From: Mesorhizobium sp. AR10
Lineage (GTDB): Bacteria > Pseudomonadota > Alphaproteobacteria > Rhizobiales > Rhizobiaceae
Reading direction: 5' to 3'
Assembly (NCBI RefSeq): GCF_024746795.1
Contig: NZ_CP080524.1
Span: 3,326,001-3,390,000, forward strand
Length of the DNA stretch: 64,000 nucleotides
Every line of letters begins with the position of its first letter. Positions within the stretch are counted from its first letter, which is position 1. Positions 17,936 through 26,023 of this stretch are shown here, piece by piece. Below the pieces are notes generated by a model. That model had not been told where the DNA came from and did no database searches. It saw nothing but the letters and a program-made list of their open reading frames with translations. Position numbers and translations under genes: made by a program.

Positions 17936-19141
17936 ATGAGTCCCAAATTCCTCCGCATCGCGGTCGTACTCGGCTTGTTGTCCGCTATCGGCCCCTTCGC
18001 CATCGACATGTATCTCCCCGCGCTGCCTTCGATCGGCGAAGATCTGCACGCCAGCACTGCCGCCGTGCAGATGAGCCTGTTGATATTCTTCCTCTCGATG
18101 GGCTTCGGCCAGATCATCGTCGGGCCGATCTCCGACATGGTCGGGCGCAAGCTGCCGCTCTATGGCGGCCTCGCGCTGTTCATGGTCGGCGGCGTCGGCT
18201 CGGCAATGGCGCCGACTATCGAATGGCTGATCGCCTTCCGCTTCCTGCAGGGGCTCGGCGCCAGCGCCGGCATGGCCGTGCCGCGCGCCATCGTGCGTGA
18301 TCTGCACACCGGCACCGAGGCGGCAAAGCTGATGTCGCTGTTGATGCTGGTGTTTTCGGTGTCGCCGATCCTGGCGCCGCTGACCGGCAGCCAGATCATC
18401 GAGAATTTCGGCTGGCGCGCCGTATTCTGGACGGTGACGGGTGCGGCGGCACTGGCCACCATCCTGCTGGCGACCTCGCTCAAGGAAACACGGCCGGCCG
18501 AGGAGCGCGCCGGCAGTTCCTTCGGCACCGCGCTTTCCGCCTACCGCTTCCTGATGGGTGATCTCAACTTCCTGGGTCTGGTGGCGATCGCCGGCTTCGG
18601 CATTGCCAGCTTCTTCGTCTATCTGTCGAGTTCGTCCTTCATCCTGATCGACCACTACGGGCTGTCGCCTTCGGTCTACAGCGTGTTCTTCTCGATCAAC
18701 GCGGTTGCCTTCATCGGCATGTCGCAGCTGACTGGATTGCTGTCGGAGCGGTTCGGGCTGAGGCGCGTGGTGCGTGTCGCCGTGACCGGCTATGCGACGA
18801 CCATGGTGGTGCTGTTGGCGGTGATGGCAACCGGCGTCGACCGGCTCGACGTGATGGCGGCGCTGCTGTTCATCGGCTACGGTTTTCTCGGCCTGGTCAT
18901 CCCGACGACGTCGGTGCTGGCCATGGAAGAGCATGGCGAGATTGCCGGCACGGCTTCGGCGCTGATGGGCACGCTGCATTTCGCCATCGGTGCCGTCGCC
19001 ATGGGCGTTGCCGGCGTGTTCTTCGACGGCACACCGCTGCCGATGGTGGCCGGCATCACGCTTTGCGCGGTGATCTCGTTTACGCTGGCAAAAGTGACGC
19101 TTGGCCGTTCGCGCGAAGTCGTCGAAGCACCGGCAGAGTAA
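17936..19141 (+). CDS. Bcr/CflA-type MFS multidrug efflux transporter
   Basis: Predicted 401 residues with about twelve transmembrane helices. IGPFAIDMYLPALPSIGEDL near the N-terminus is the drug/proton antiporter family signature, followed by the motif-A-like GPISDMVGRKLPL and GLGASAGMAVPRAIVRDL. Members export chloramphenicol, bicyclomycin or related compounds. Regulation by the divergent TetR protein is likely. An intrinsic terminator follows. Confidence 0.85.
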   Translation: MSPKFLRIAVVLGLLSAIGPFAIDMYLPALPSIGEDLHASTAAVQMSLLIFFLSMGFGQIIVGPISDMVGRKLPLYGGLALFMVGGVGSAMAPTIEWLIAFRFLQGLGASAGMAVPRAIVRDLHTGTEAAKLMSLLMLVFSVSPILAPLTGSQIIENFGWRAVFWTVTGAAALATILLATSLKETRPAEERAGSSFGTALSAYRFLMGDLNFLGLVAIAGFGIASFFVYLSSSSFILIDHYGLSPSVYSVFFSINAVAFIGMSQLTGLLSERFGLRRVVRVAVTGYATTMVVLLAVMATGVDRLDVMAALLFIGYGFLGLVIPTTSVLAMEEHGEIAGTASALMGTLHFAIGAVAMGVAGVFFDGTPLPMVAGITLCAVISFTLAKVTLGRSREVVEAPAE

Positions 19142-19157
19142 ATAACACTATCGAGGG

Positions 19158-19187
19158 CAAAAAGGCCGGGTCATTCCCGGCCTTTTT
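19158..19187 (+). terminator. intrinsic terminator after the MFS gene
   Basis: AAAGGCCGGG (19161-19170), loop TCATT, CCCGGCCTTT (19176-19185) followed by more T. The A-run on the 5' side lets it act for the convergent gene too. Confidence 0.88.
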
Positions 19188-19200
19188 CATCACCGCATTT

Positions 19201-20604
19201 TCATCCCTGCATCGCCCTTTCAAGCGCAGAGAAGATGCGCGGATCGGACGATTGGGCAACGTTGAAACGCAGAAACCCTGTGGCGGACTGCGAAAGGCTG
19301 AAGGCGTTTCCCGGCGCCAGCACAATGTTCTCGGCCAATGCCCACCGCGCGATATCGGCGGCGTCCAGACCATCGGGCAGCGTGCACCACAGGAACATGC
19401 CGCTCCTTGGCTCGATCCATGGGTTGATGCCCATGGCCTTCAACCGCGCGCCGGTTTCCCCCATGGCGCGGGACAGGCGATCGCGCAGGCCATTGATGTG
19501 TTTGCGGTAAGTTCCATCCCGGAGAATGCCGAGGACAAGCTCGGCGGCAACCGGGCTGCCGCCGAATGAGGTGGCGATTTTCAGATCGATCAGCCCGTCC
19601 GTCCAATCGCGTCGGGCGGCGATGAACCCACACCGCGTCGCCGCCGACAGCGTCTTGGAAAAACTGCCGATGTGGATCACCCGGTCCAGCCCGTCAAACG
19701 CGGCCAGGCGCGGCGCGGGTTCATGTTCGAAGTCGGCGAAAATATCGTCCTCGATGATGGTCAGCCCCGATTGCTCGGCGAGCTTGAGTAGCCGGTGGGC
19801 AATGACGGGCGAGAGCGTTGCCCCGGTCGGATTGTGGATCGCCGAATTGGTGATGTAGAGGCGCGGCCGATGCTCGCTCAGCGCTTGCCCAAACAGCTCC
19901 ATGTCGGGGCCCGAGGGCGTGTAGGGAACACTGACGACCTTGGCGCGATGCGCGCGCAGCAGGGCGAGAAAATTGAAATAGCAGGGGTCGTCGACAAGCA
20001 CAGTGTCGCCCGGCTCGAGCAGGAACCGGCACAGCAGGTCGATAGCCTGCGTGCCCGATTCCGTCAGCATGATCTGGTCCGGTGCCGCCTCGATGCCGCG
20101 CTCCGCCATGCGCCGCGACAGAAGCTGGCGCAATGGCAAAAGGCCAAGCGGCGGTCCGTAGTCGGTCAACGCCGCGGTATCGGCGCGGGCAAAACTGCGT
20201 AGCGATCGGCGCAAATCGGCTTCCGGCATCCATGAGGCGGGAAGCCATCCGCAGCCCGGCTTGAGTGTGTCCTCGCCAGCTTCCAGCGATTGCCGCGACA
20301 CCCAGAACGGATCAACGGCGCGATCCAGCCGCGGGCCAATTTCGGCGAGAGCCAATGGGGGCAGGTGGCCGGCGACATAGAATCCCGAACCGCGCCGCGA
20401 CTGGACGACGCCTTCGGCAACGAGCCGGTCATAGGCTTCGACCACGGTCGACTTGGAGACCGACATGGCTTTGGCAAAGCCGCGGATCGAGGGCAGCTTT
20501 GCCCCTGGTGCGAGCGTTCGTCCGGCGATGCGTTGCCGTATTGCCGCCATGACGCGCCCGACAAGCGTGCCGGCATCGTTCGAGATATCCAGCCGGATGT
20601 CCAT
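19201..20604 (-). CDS. MocR/PdxR-type regulator (GntR helix-turn-helix fused to aminotransferase)
   Basis: Predicted 467 residues. The N-terminal winged helix (ARTLAPGAKLPSIRGFAK, MSVSKSTVVEAYDRL) is GntR-like. The rest is a fold-type I aminotransferase with NPTG-like HNPTGATLSP, IIEDDIFADF and the PLP-lysine region IGSFSKTLSAATRCGF. MocR proteins bind PLP or an amine ligand and regulate a divergent gene. ATG 20604 has AGGAGC in front; ATG 20625 has none and lies in the operator. The divergent DMT permease is the likely target. Confidence 0.86.
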   Translation of the reverse strand: MDIRLDISNDAGTLVGRVMAAIRQRIAGRTLAPGAKLPSIRGFAKAMSVSKSTVVEAYDRLVAEGVVQSRRGSGFYVAGHLPPLALAEIGPRLDRAVDPFWVSRQSLEAGEDTLKPGCGWLPASWMPEADLRRSLRSFARADTAALTDYGPPLGLLPLRQLLSRRMAERGIEAAPDQIMLTESGTQAIDLLCRFLLEPGDTVLVDDPCYFNFLALLRAHRAKVVSVPYTPSGPDMELFGQALSEHRPRLYITNSAIHNPTGATLSPVIAHRLLKLAEQSGLTIIEDDIFADFEHEPAPRLAAFDGLDRVIHIGSFSKTLSAATRCGFIAARRDWTDGLIDLKIATSFGGSPVAAELVLGILRDGTYRKHINGLRDRLSRAMGETGARLKAMGINPWIEPRSGMFLWCTLPDGLDAADIARWALAENIVLAPGNAFSLSQSATGFLRFNVAQSSDPRIFSALERAMQG

Positions 20605-20622
20605 CCGTACTGCTCCTGAAGC

Positions 20623-20648
20623 CATGACAGTTTGCCAAGACTGTCATG
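20623..20648. promoter_or_regulatory. MocR operator palindrome
   Basis: CATGACAGT (20623-20631), eight-base spacer, ACTGTCATG (20640-20648): a perfect 9-base inverted repeat between the two divergent genes, just upstream of the chosen MocR start. Confidence 0.7.
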
Positions 20649-20709
20649 CACTGTCTCTTAGAAATCCGCACGGCGCAATCGATAATGGCGACAAACAGGA
20701 TGGGTATGA

Positions 20710-21573
20710 ATGGACAAGGCGACCAGCGGATGGATCAACGGCTTTCTCGGCGTGCTGATCTTCAGCGGATCCCTGCCGGCGACACGGGTGGCGGTTGCCG
20801 CTTTTGACCCGGTGTTCCTCACCGCTGCCCGCGCGGGTATCGCTGGCGTCCTGGCGCTTGGTTTGTTGCTGGCCTTTCGCGAGAAGCGACCGGGACCAGG
20901 CGATGTCGTTTCGCTGATCGTCGTCGCGCTTGGCGTCGTCGTCGGTTTCCCCTTGCTGACGGCGCTGGCGCTCGAGCATGTCACCTCGGCCCATTCCATT
21001 GTTTTCATCGGCCTGCTGCCATTGGCGACGGCGATTTTCGGGGTGATACGTGGCGGCGAGCGTCCACGTCCGGCTTTCTGGCTGTTCTCATGTCTTGGCA
21101 GTTCGCTGGTTGCCGGATTTGCAATGACGCAGGGTTTCTCTGCATCTGCGAAAGGCGACATTCTGATGCTTGCGGCCGTCGTTGTTTGCGGCCTCGGCTA
21201 CGCCGAAGGCGCAAAGCTCTCGCGAACGCTCGGCGGCTGGCAGGTGATTTCCTGGGCGCTGGTTCTGTCGTTGCCGATCATGGCAACGCTGGCCATCGTC
21301 ATCATGCCAGCGTCGTTCGCCGGAACGGGGCAGGCGGCCTGGATCGGTCTCGCCTACGTCTCCCTGTTCAGCATGCTGATCGGGTTCATCTTCTGGTACA
21401 AAGGGCTCGCCCAGGGCGGCATTGCCGCCGTGGGACAATTGCAACTGCTTCAGCCCTTTTTCGGACTGGCGCTCGCTGCGACCTTGCTGCATGAAGTCGT
21501 GAGCTTGGCCATGGTCGCTGTCACTGCCGCCGTGGTTATCTGTGTAGCTGGCGCCAAACGCTTCGCGACATGA
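20710..21573 (+). CDS. EamA/DMT-superfamily permease
   Basis: Predicted 287 residues, ten hydrophobic helices in two EamA halves (GVLIFSGSLPATRVAVAAFD at the start, IGFIFWYKGLAQGGIAAVGQ in the second). A small-metabolite exporter, possibly for an amine or vitamin B6-related ligand given the MocR partner; that last step is inference from gene order. Confidence 0.8.
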   Translation: MDKATSGWINGFLGVLIFSGSLPATRVAVAAFDPVFLTAARAGIAGVLALGLLLAFREKRPGPGDVVSLIVVALGVVVGFPLLTALALEHVTSAHSIVFIGLLPLATAIFGVIRGGERPRPAFWLFSCLGSSLVAGFAMTQGFSASAKGDILMLAAVVVCGLGYAEGAKLSRTLGGWQVISWALVLSLPIMATLAIVIMPASFAGTGQAAWIGLAYVSLFSMLIGFIFWYKGLAQGGIAAVGQLQLLQPFFGLALAATLLHEVVSLAMVAVTAAVVICVAGAKRFAT

Positions 21574-21649
21574 TCAACTGCAGGGAAGGCCTTCACGAAC
21601 AGTTCGCCTGCGCCAGCTTGACATGATCGCGACCTTCGCGCCAATAAAA

Positions 21650-21805
21650 GCCATGAGCATGCGTACCTCAACCTCGCGACGTCGGCCCTGCACATTCGTG
21701 CAGCGTTGCGCGTTGACTGCGGGAAGGCTCGCAGGAGACTAGGTCTCCCCCTCTTCTCGAAGCTTCAGCAGCCCTGCCCACCCTTATGGTCGGCGGGGTT
21801 TTTTG
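21650..21805 (+). ncRNA. candidate structured small RNA or leader with intrinsic terminator
   Basis: A run of hairpins occurs without a convincing coding frame: CTGCAC/GTGCAG (21688-21703), CTGCG/CGCAG (21717-21734), GGAGAC/GTCTCC (21734-21748). A C-rich stretch follows, then a terminator CCCTGCC/GGCGGGG (21772-21798) and six T. A CTTGAC element lies at 21617-21622 with only a weak -10. It could be an independent sRNA, whose C-rich single strand could pair with ribosome sites, or an attenuating leader of the GNAT gene that starts 25 bases after the T-run. A 29-codon frame starting at the ATG at 21652 overlaps part of it. Confidence 0.35.
21772..21804 (+). terminator. intrinsic terminator upstream of the GNAT gene
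   Basis: Seven-pair stem (one T-G pair) followed by TTTTTT at 21799-21804. It ends 25 bases before the start codon of the next gene, so it either ends an upstream RNA or attenuates that gene. Confidence 0.7.
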
Positions 21806-21828
21806 TGCCTCATTACAAGGAACTTGGC

Positions 21829-22353
21829 ATGTGCTCTGAAACAACCATGGAATTTCGGCTGGCTAAACCACAGGACGCCGGGCTGATCCGAGACCTGGTG
21901 CGCGCTGCCTATGCGAGATGGGTTCCCATCATCGGTCGCGAGCCGCAGCCGATGAAAGCCGACTACGAGCGGGCCACTCAAGAGCACCAGATCGATATGC
22001 TCTACGTCTCCGGCACCCTGGTCGGGCTGATCGAGACGATGCTGCACTCTGATCATCTCTGGATCGAGAATGTCGCCGTCAGGCCGGGCTGCCAAGGCCA
22101 GGGCCTGGGCCTGCGATTGCTGGCGTTTGCCGAGAGCAAGGCCATTGAAGCCGGCCGCACCGAACTGCGCCTGCTGACCAACGACGCCTTTGCGTCCAAC
22201 GTCGCGCTCTACTCGAGGGTCGGATACAGCGTCGATCGGCGGGAGCCATTCATGGGCGGAACAACTGTCTATATGAGCAAGAAGCTCGCGCCTGCACCGG
22301 ATTCCCGGGAGCGACATGCCGATTCAAAATCGCTTCAGGCGAAACAAACATGA
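21829..22353 (+). CDS. GNAT-family N-acetyltransferase
   Basis: Predicted 174 residues. The acetyl-CoA loop is RPGCQGQGLGLRLLAFAE, preceded by LWIENVAVRP and followed by NVALYSRVGYSVDRREPF, the standard GNAT motifs A and B. ATG 21829 has AAGGAA in front; an upstream in-frame extension crosses the terminator and is rejected. Substrate unknown. Confidence 0.85.
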   Translation: MCSETTMEFRLAKPQDAGLIRDLVRAAYARWVPIIGREPQPMKADYERATQEHQIDMLYVSGTLVGLIETMLHSDHLWIENVAVRPGCQGQGLGLRLLAFAESKAIEAGRTELRLLTNDAFASNVALYSRVGYSVDRREPFMGGTTVYMSKKLAPAPDSRERHADSKSLQAKQT

Positions 22354-22365
22354 TGAGGGAGAGAA

Positions 22366-22684
22366 GTGGAGGTTTCTGTTGCCAGGTACCTCCGAACCCC
22401 GCCTAGAAGTGCGAACCCCTAGGACTTGAATTGAAGCTATCGCACCGCTTACGCGGCGAGACGTGCTTCCGCATAGTTGTCGTTGGCAACTATAAGTTTA
22501 GCCCGATGACGGTGGTACAATGCCGGGCAAAAGTACGATCTTTACACCTTCGTCGATCCTATTTCGCCCCCAGCAAAAGCCGCTTCTTTTCAAAAGCGGT
22601 TTTTGGTGGAGGCGCCGGGTACCGCCCCCGGGTCCGAACGGCTTATTTCATCGCCCATTTATCGCCATAGTCGGTCAAGCCGAC
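22366..22684 (-). ncRNA. ssrA: tmRNA, circularly permuted two-piece form
   Basis: Read on the minus strand. The acceptor piece comes first: a TTCGGAC T-loop and acceptor strand CGCCTCC with discriminator A and CCA (CCA at 22606-22604). An intervening segment (22603-22572) with its own hairpin follows. The coding piece begins GGGGGCGAAAT at 22571. The two acceptor strands pair with a G-U at the third pair, the alanine identity element. The tag frame (22487-22449) encodes ANDNYAEARLAA and TAA. The 3' end near 22366 and 5' end near 22684 are estimates; a CTATAT -10 element lies at 22697-22692. It rescues stalled ribosomes with SmpB. Confidence 0.95.
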
Positions 22685-22691
22685 AAAACGA

Positions 22692-22697
22692 ATATAG
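22692..22697 (-). promoter_or_regulatory. -10 element of ssrA
   Basis: CTATAT on the minus strand matches the alphaproteobacterial -10 consensus and puts transcription start near 22684. The hexamer 17 bases further upstream is a poor -35. Confidence 0.5.
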
Positions 22698-22899
22698 GGG
22701 CCCATCGCAAAAAATGAAAGGCCGCATCGAGCGTTTGTTCCTGCGTCAAACCGTGTGCCAAACTGTGAGGCAAAGGGTTGACTTGCAAACGGTCTCAACC
22801 GAAGCTTTGCAGCGGTGAGGAGTTGCCTAGCGCACAAGTTGCGGCAGCGCGCCACAGCCCTCATCGATTGGATCCGTGGCGCCGACGTGGGGAAAATCG

Positions 22900-23211
22900 A
22901 TGGCCGACTATCTCGCAGACGTGAAGAAATACGACGCCGCGGCAAGCGCCGACGCGGTTGCCAAGATCGTGAAGCATCTGGGCATTGCGCTCAGGAACCG
23001 CGATTCTTCGCTGGTGTCCTGCACCGATTCCAAGGAACTCGATCGCGTCAAGGCGGGCTGGGTTTCCAAAAGGCTCGGCATCACCGACGGTAGCAAGGCC
23101 GATGCGTCGATCGAAAAGGTCTGCAAGGCGATGGCGGCCGACAACACCAAGAGCCGGGTGACTTTCTACTATCTGGTTGCGAAGGATCTGGGCAAGCTCG
23201 GCTCCCTCTGA
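22900..23211 (+). CDS. DUF2853 family protein
   Basis: Predicted 103 residues, starting MADYLADVKKYDAAASADAV and containing KIVKHLGIALRNRDSSLVSC, the DUF2853 core. Small helical cytosolic family of unknown function, common in Rhizobiales. ATG 22900 is preceded by GGGGAAAA; an in-frame ATG at 22876 is less likely. Confidence 0.85.
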   Translation: MADYLADVKKYDAAASADAVAKIVKHLGIALRNRDSSLVSCTDSKELDRVKAGWVSKRLGITDGSKADASIEKVCKAMAADNTKSRVTFYYLVAKDLGKLGSL

Positions 23212-23310
23212 CAACACCTCTTAAGATGCAGATGCTGCGCGATTTTCGCGCCTGCTTCTGCTGCCGGATTCGGCTATGATGACCGGTAACCCCGAATCGA
23301 GGCGAAACCG

Positions 23311-24105
23311 ATGCGCCAGTATCTCGACCTGTTGAAGCATGTGCTGGAAAACGGCGCCGATCGCGGCGACCGTACGGGCACCGGCACGCGTGGGGTGTTC
23401 GGCTATCAGATGCGCTTCGACCTGGCGCGCGGCTTTCCGGTCACCACCACCAAGAAGCTGCACCTGAAGTCGATCGTGCATGAACTCCTGTGGTTCCTGG
23501 CCGGCGACACCAACATCAAATACCTCAACGACCATGGCGTCTCCATCTGGGACGAATGGGCCGACGAGAATGGCGACCTTGGCCCGGTCTATGGCAAGCA
23601 ATGGCGCTCGTGGCCGGACGGTCATGGCGGCGGGATCGACCAGATTGCGAACCTTCTCAAGGAGATACGCAAGAATCCTAATTCGCGGCGGCTTATCGTT
23701 TCGGCGTGGAACCCGGCCGAGGTGGAAGCCATGGCGCTGCCGCCCTGCCACTGCCTGTTCCAGTTCTATGTCTCGGAAGGCAGGCTCTCCTGCCAGCTCT
23801 ACCAGCGCTCGGCCGACATTTTCCTCGGCGTACCGTTCAACATCGCCTCCTATGCGCTGTTGACGCTGATGGTTGCGCAGGTCACCGGGCTGAAGCCCGG
23901 AGATTTCATCCACACGCTTGGCGACGCGCATCTCTACTCGAACCATTTCGAGCAGGCGCGCGAACAGTTGCAGCGCACGCCCAAGCCGCTGCCGACGCTA
24001 TGGGTTAATGCGGAAGTGAAGGATCTCTTCGCCTTCCGCTTCGAGGATTTCCGGCTCGAGAACTACCTCGCCGACGCGACGATCAAGGCGCCGATCGCGG
24101 TTTGA
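23311..24105 (+). CDS. thyA: thymidylate synthase
   Basis: 264 residues, the standard bacterial length. [18 protein letters not shown], the catalytic-cysteine motif [18 protein letters not shown] and [20 protein letters not shown] are diagnostic. It converts dUMP to dTMP using 5,10-methylenetetrahydrofolate, generating dihydrofolate that folA (28662, same window) recycles. Confidence 0.97.
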   Translation: MRQYLDLLKHVLENGADRGDRTGTGTRGVFGYQMRFDLARGFPVTTTKKLHLKSIVHELLWFLAGDTNIKYLNDHGVSIWDEWADENGDLGPVYGKQWRSWPDGHGGGIDQIANLLKEIRKNPNSRRLIVSAWNPAEVEAMALPPCHCLFQFYVSEGRLSCQLYQRSADIFLGVPFNIASYALLTLMVAQVTGLKPGDFIHTLGDAHLYSNHFEQAREQLQRTPKPLPTLWVNAEVKDLFAFRFEDFRLENYLADATIKAPIAV

Positions 24106-24123
24106 GACGCTAACACGGTCCAG

Positions 24124-24333
24124 TCAGTCGATGCCGACCATGACGTCTGAGGCCTTGACCACGGCATAGGCCTGCTTGCCTTTCTCGAGCTTGAGATCGG
24201 CGACGGCCTCGTTGGTAATCGAGGCGGTGACGACGGCGCCGCCACCGATGTCGATCCTGACATGTGAGGTGGTGGCTCCCTTGACGATCTCGACGATCGT
24301 TCCCTTGAGAATGTTGCGGGCGCTGATCTTCAT
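24124..24333 (-). CDS. mop: molybdopterin/molybdate-binding TOBE protein (Mop)
   Basis: 69 residues forming one TOBE/Mop domain: MKISARNILKGTIVEIVKGA, then VRIDIGGGAVVTASITNEAV and AVVKASDVMVGID. Mop proteins oligomerise and store or buffer molybdate/tungstate. It is divergent from modA; the shared 170-base region carries a Mo-box-like site. Confidence 0.88.
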   Translation of the reverse strand: MKISARNILKGTIVEIVKGATTSHVRIDIGGGAVVTASITNEAVADLKLEKGKQAYAVVKASDVMVGID

Positions 24334-24431
24334 GTGGCGTCTCCTTCGGCCTGTCGTTGTATCCAGTTCAATTCATCGTAGGCCGCGAGGCCATCAAGAT
24401 ACAATGCCGTAGTCGAGCAAAAGCCTTCCCT

Positions 24432-24455
24432 TGTTATGTTCATGCGGATATATCG
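24432..24455. promoter_or_regulatory. candidate Mo-box (ModE operator) between mop and modA
   Basis: On the minus strand the sequence reads CGATATAT-N8-ACATAACA, very close to the ModE consensus (CGTTATAT-N-ACATAACG in E. coli modA). It lies 51-74 bases upstream of the modA start codon and on the promoter side of mop. Confidence 0.6.
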
Positions 24456-24505
24456 GTCGGCAGGCTACCAGCCGAGCGGATTTCAAACCCAGGGGAGAGT
24501 TTTTC

Positions 24506-25303
24506 ATGTTGAAGCACAAAGGTTTCGGATTGAAGGTGATTGCGATCGGTGGTTTTGCGGCGGCGCTGATGGCTGCGGTGCCGGCTGCACATGCGGAAGA
24601 CAAGGTCGTCGTCTTTGCGGCCGCCAGCCTCAAGGACGGGCTCGACGCCGTGAACAAGGCCTGCGAGGCCGATGTCGGCGAAGCGGCAACCATCTCCTAT
24701 GCGGCGAGTTCGGCGCTGGCCAAGCAGATCGAAGGCGGTGCTCCTGCCGATGTCTTCATCTCGGCCGATCTCGACTGGATGAGATATCTTTCCGACAAGA
24801 AGCTGACCAAGCCTGACACCGAAGTGAAGTTGCTCGGCAACCAGATCGTCTTGGTGGCGCCGAAGGATTCGAAGGCCGAAGCCAAGATCGAGAAGGGTTT
24901 TGACCTCGCCAAGCTGATCGGCGACGGCAAGCTCGCAATGGGCGATTTCAAGGCCGTTCCGGCCGGCAAATACGGCAAGGCGGCGCTTGAATCGCTTGGT
25001 GTCTGGTCTTCGGTCGAGGGCAAGGTGGCGCAGGCCGAGAATGTTCGCGCCGCGCTCAAGCTGGTCTCGACCGGCGAAGCGGCACTCGGCATCGTCTATG
25101 CCACCGACGCGCATGCGGAGAAGGGAGTCAAGGTGGTCGGCACCTTCCCGGAGGATTCGCACCCGCCGATTATCTATCCGGTTGCCCAGACAGCCGATTC
25201 CAAGGACAAGGATACGCCGGCATTCCTGAAGTGCCTTGAGTCCGTCAAGGCAGCCGAGCTGTTCAAGGCGCAAGGTTTCACGATCCTGGCGCCAAGCAAT
25301 TAA
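24506..25303 (+). CDS. modA: molybdate ABC transporter, periplasmic binding protein
   Basis: Predicted 265 residues. Signal peptide about 1-30 ending PAAHA. The mature start has VVVFAAASLKDGLDAV and later YAASSALAKQIEGGAPADVF, which carry the serines that bind the oxyanion. ATG 24506 follows GGGGAGAG; the open frame extends upstream through the Mo-box and is rejected. First gene of modABC. Confidence 0.94.
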   Translation: MLKHKGFGLKVIAIGGFAAALMAAVPAAHAEDKVVVFAAASLKDGLDAVNKACEADVGEAATISYAASSALAKQIEGGAPADVFISADLDWMRYLSDKKLTKPDTEVKLLGNQIVLVAPKDSKAEAKIEKGFDLAKLIGDGKLAMGDFKAVPAGKYGKAALESLGVWSSVEGKVAQAENVRAALKLVSTGEAALGIVYATDAHAEKGVKVVGTFPEDSHPPIIYPVAQTADSKDKDTPAFLKCLESVKAAELFKAQGFTILAPSN

Positions 25304-25318
25304 GGCAACGCCTGACGC

Positions 25319-26023
25319 ATGAACTGGCTGCTGGACCTCACTCCCGACGAATGGAATGCGGTCCGGCTGTCGATCAAGGTGGCGACGGTGGCGATGCTTT
25401 TCAGCCTGCCGCCGGGCATATTGATCGCGCTGGTGCTGGCCCGTGGCCAATTCTGGGGTAAGACGCTGCTCAACGGGCTGGTGCATCTGCCACTGATCCT
25501 GCCGCCGGTAGTGACCGGCTATTTGCTCCTTCTGACCTTCGGCAAGCGTGGGCCGGCCGGCGCTTTCCTTGCCGAGCATTTCGGCATTGTTTTTTCGTTC
25601 CGCTGGACAGGTGCTGCACTCGCCTGTGGCATCATGGGCTTTCCCCTGATGGTGCGGGCGATCCGGCTGTCGATCGAAGCGGTCGACCGGAGGATGGAGG
25701 CGGCGGCCGGCACGCTCGGCGCCAATCCGCTGTGGGTGTTCGCCACCATCACCCTGCCGCTGATCCTGCCCGGCCTGATTGCCGGCGCCATCCTGTCGTT
25801 TGCCAAGGCGATGGGCGAGTTCGGCGCGACGATCACCTTCGTCTCCAACATCCCGAACGAGACGCAGACGCTGCCGTCGGCGATCTATACCTTCACGCAG
25901 GTGCCGGGCGGCGACGCCGGGGCGCTCCGGCTGACGCTGATCTCGATCGTCATCTCGATGGCGGCACTCGTCGCGTCGGAGGTGTTGGCGCGGCGTGTCG
26001 GGCGGCGGATGGACATCGAATGA
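25319..26023 (+). CDS. modB: molybdate ABC transporter, permease
   Basis: 234 residues, five to six helices. Contains the EAA loop EAAAGTLGANPLWVFATITL, the site that couples to the ATPase, and GEFGATITFVSNIPNETQTL, characteristic of ModB. Begins 15 bases after modA and overlaps modC by four bases (ATGA). Confidence 0.94.
   Translation: MNWLLDLTPDEWNAVRLSIKVATVAMLFSLPPGILIALVLARGQFWGKTLLNGLVHLPLILPPVVTGYLLLLTFGKRGPAGAFLAEHFGIVFSFRWTGAALACGIMGFPLMVRAIRLSIEAVDRRMEAAAGTLGANPLWVFATITLPLILPGLIAGAILSFAKAMGEFGATITFVSNIPNETQTLPSAIYTFTQVPGGDAGALRLTLISIVISMAALVASEVLARRVGRRMDIE

Noticed and set aside
22603..22818. Plus-strand 71-codon frame over the tmRNA
   Set aside because: Lies on the tmRNA acceptor piece in antisense; not protein-like.
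23212..23310. Possible tRNA or sRNA between DUF2853 and thyA
   Set aside because: No cloverleaf or terminator found; treated as plain intergenic DNA.
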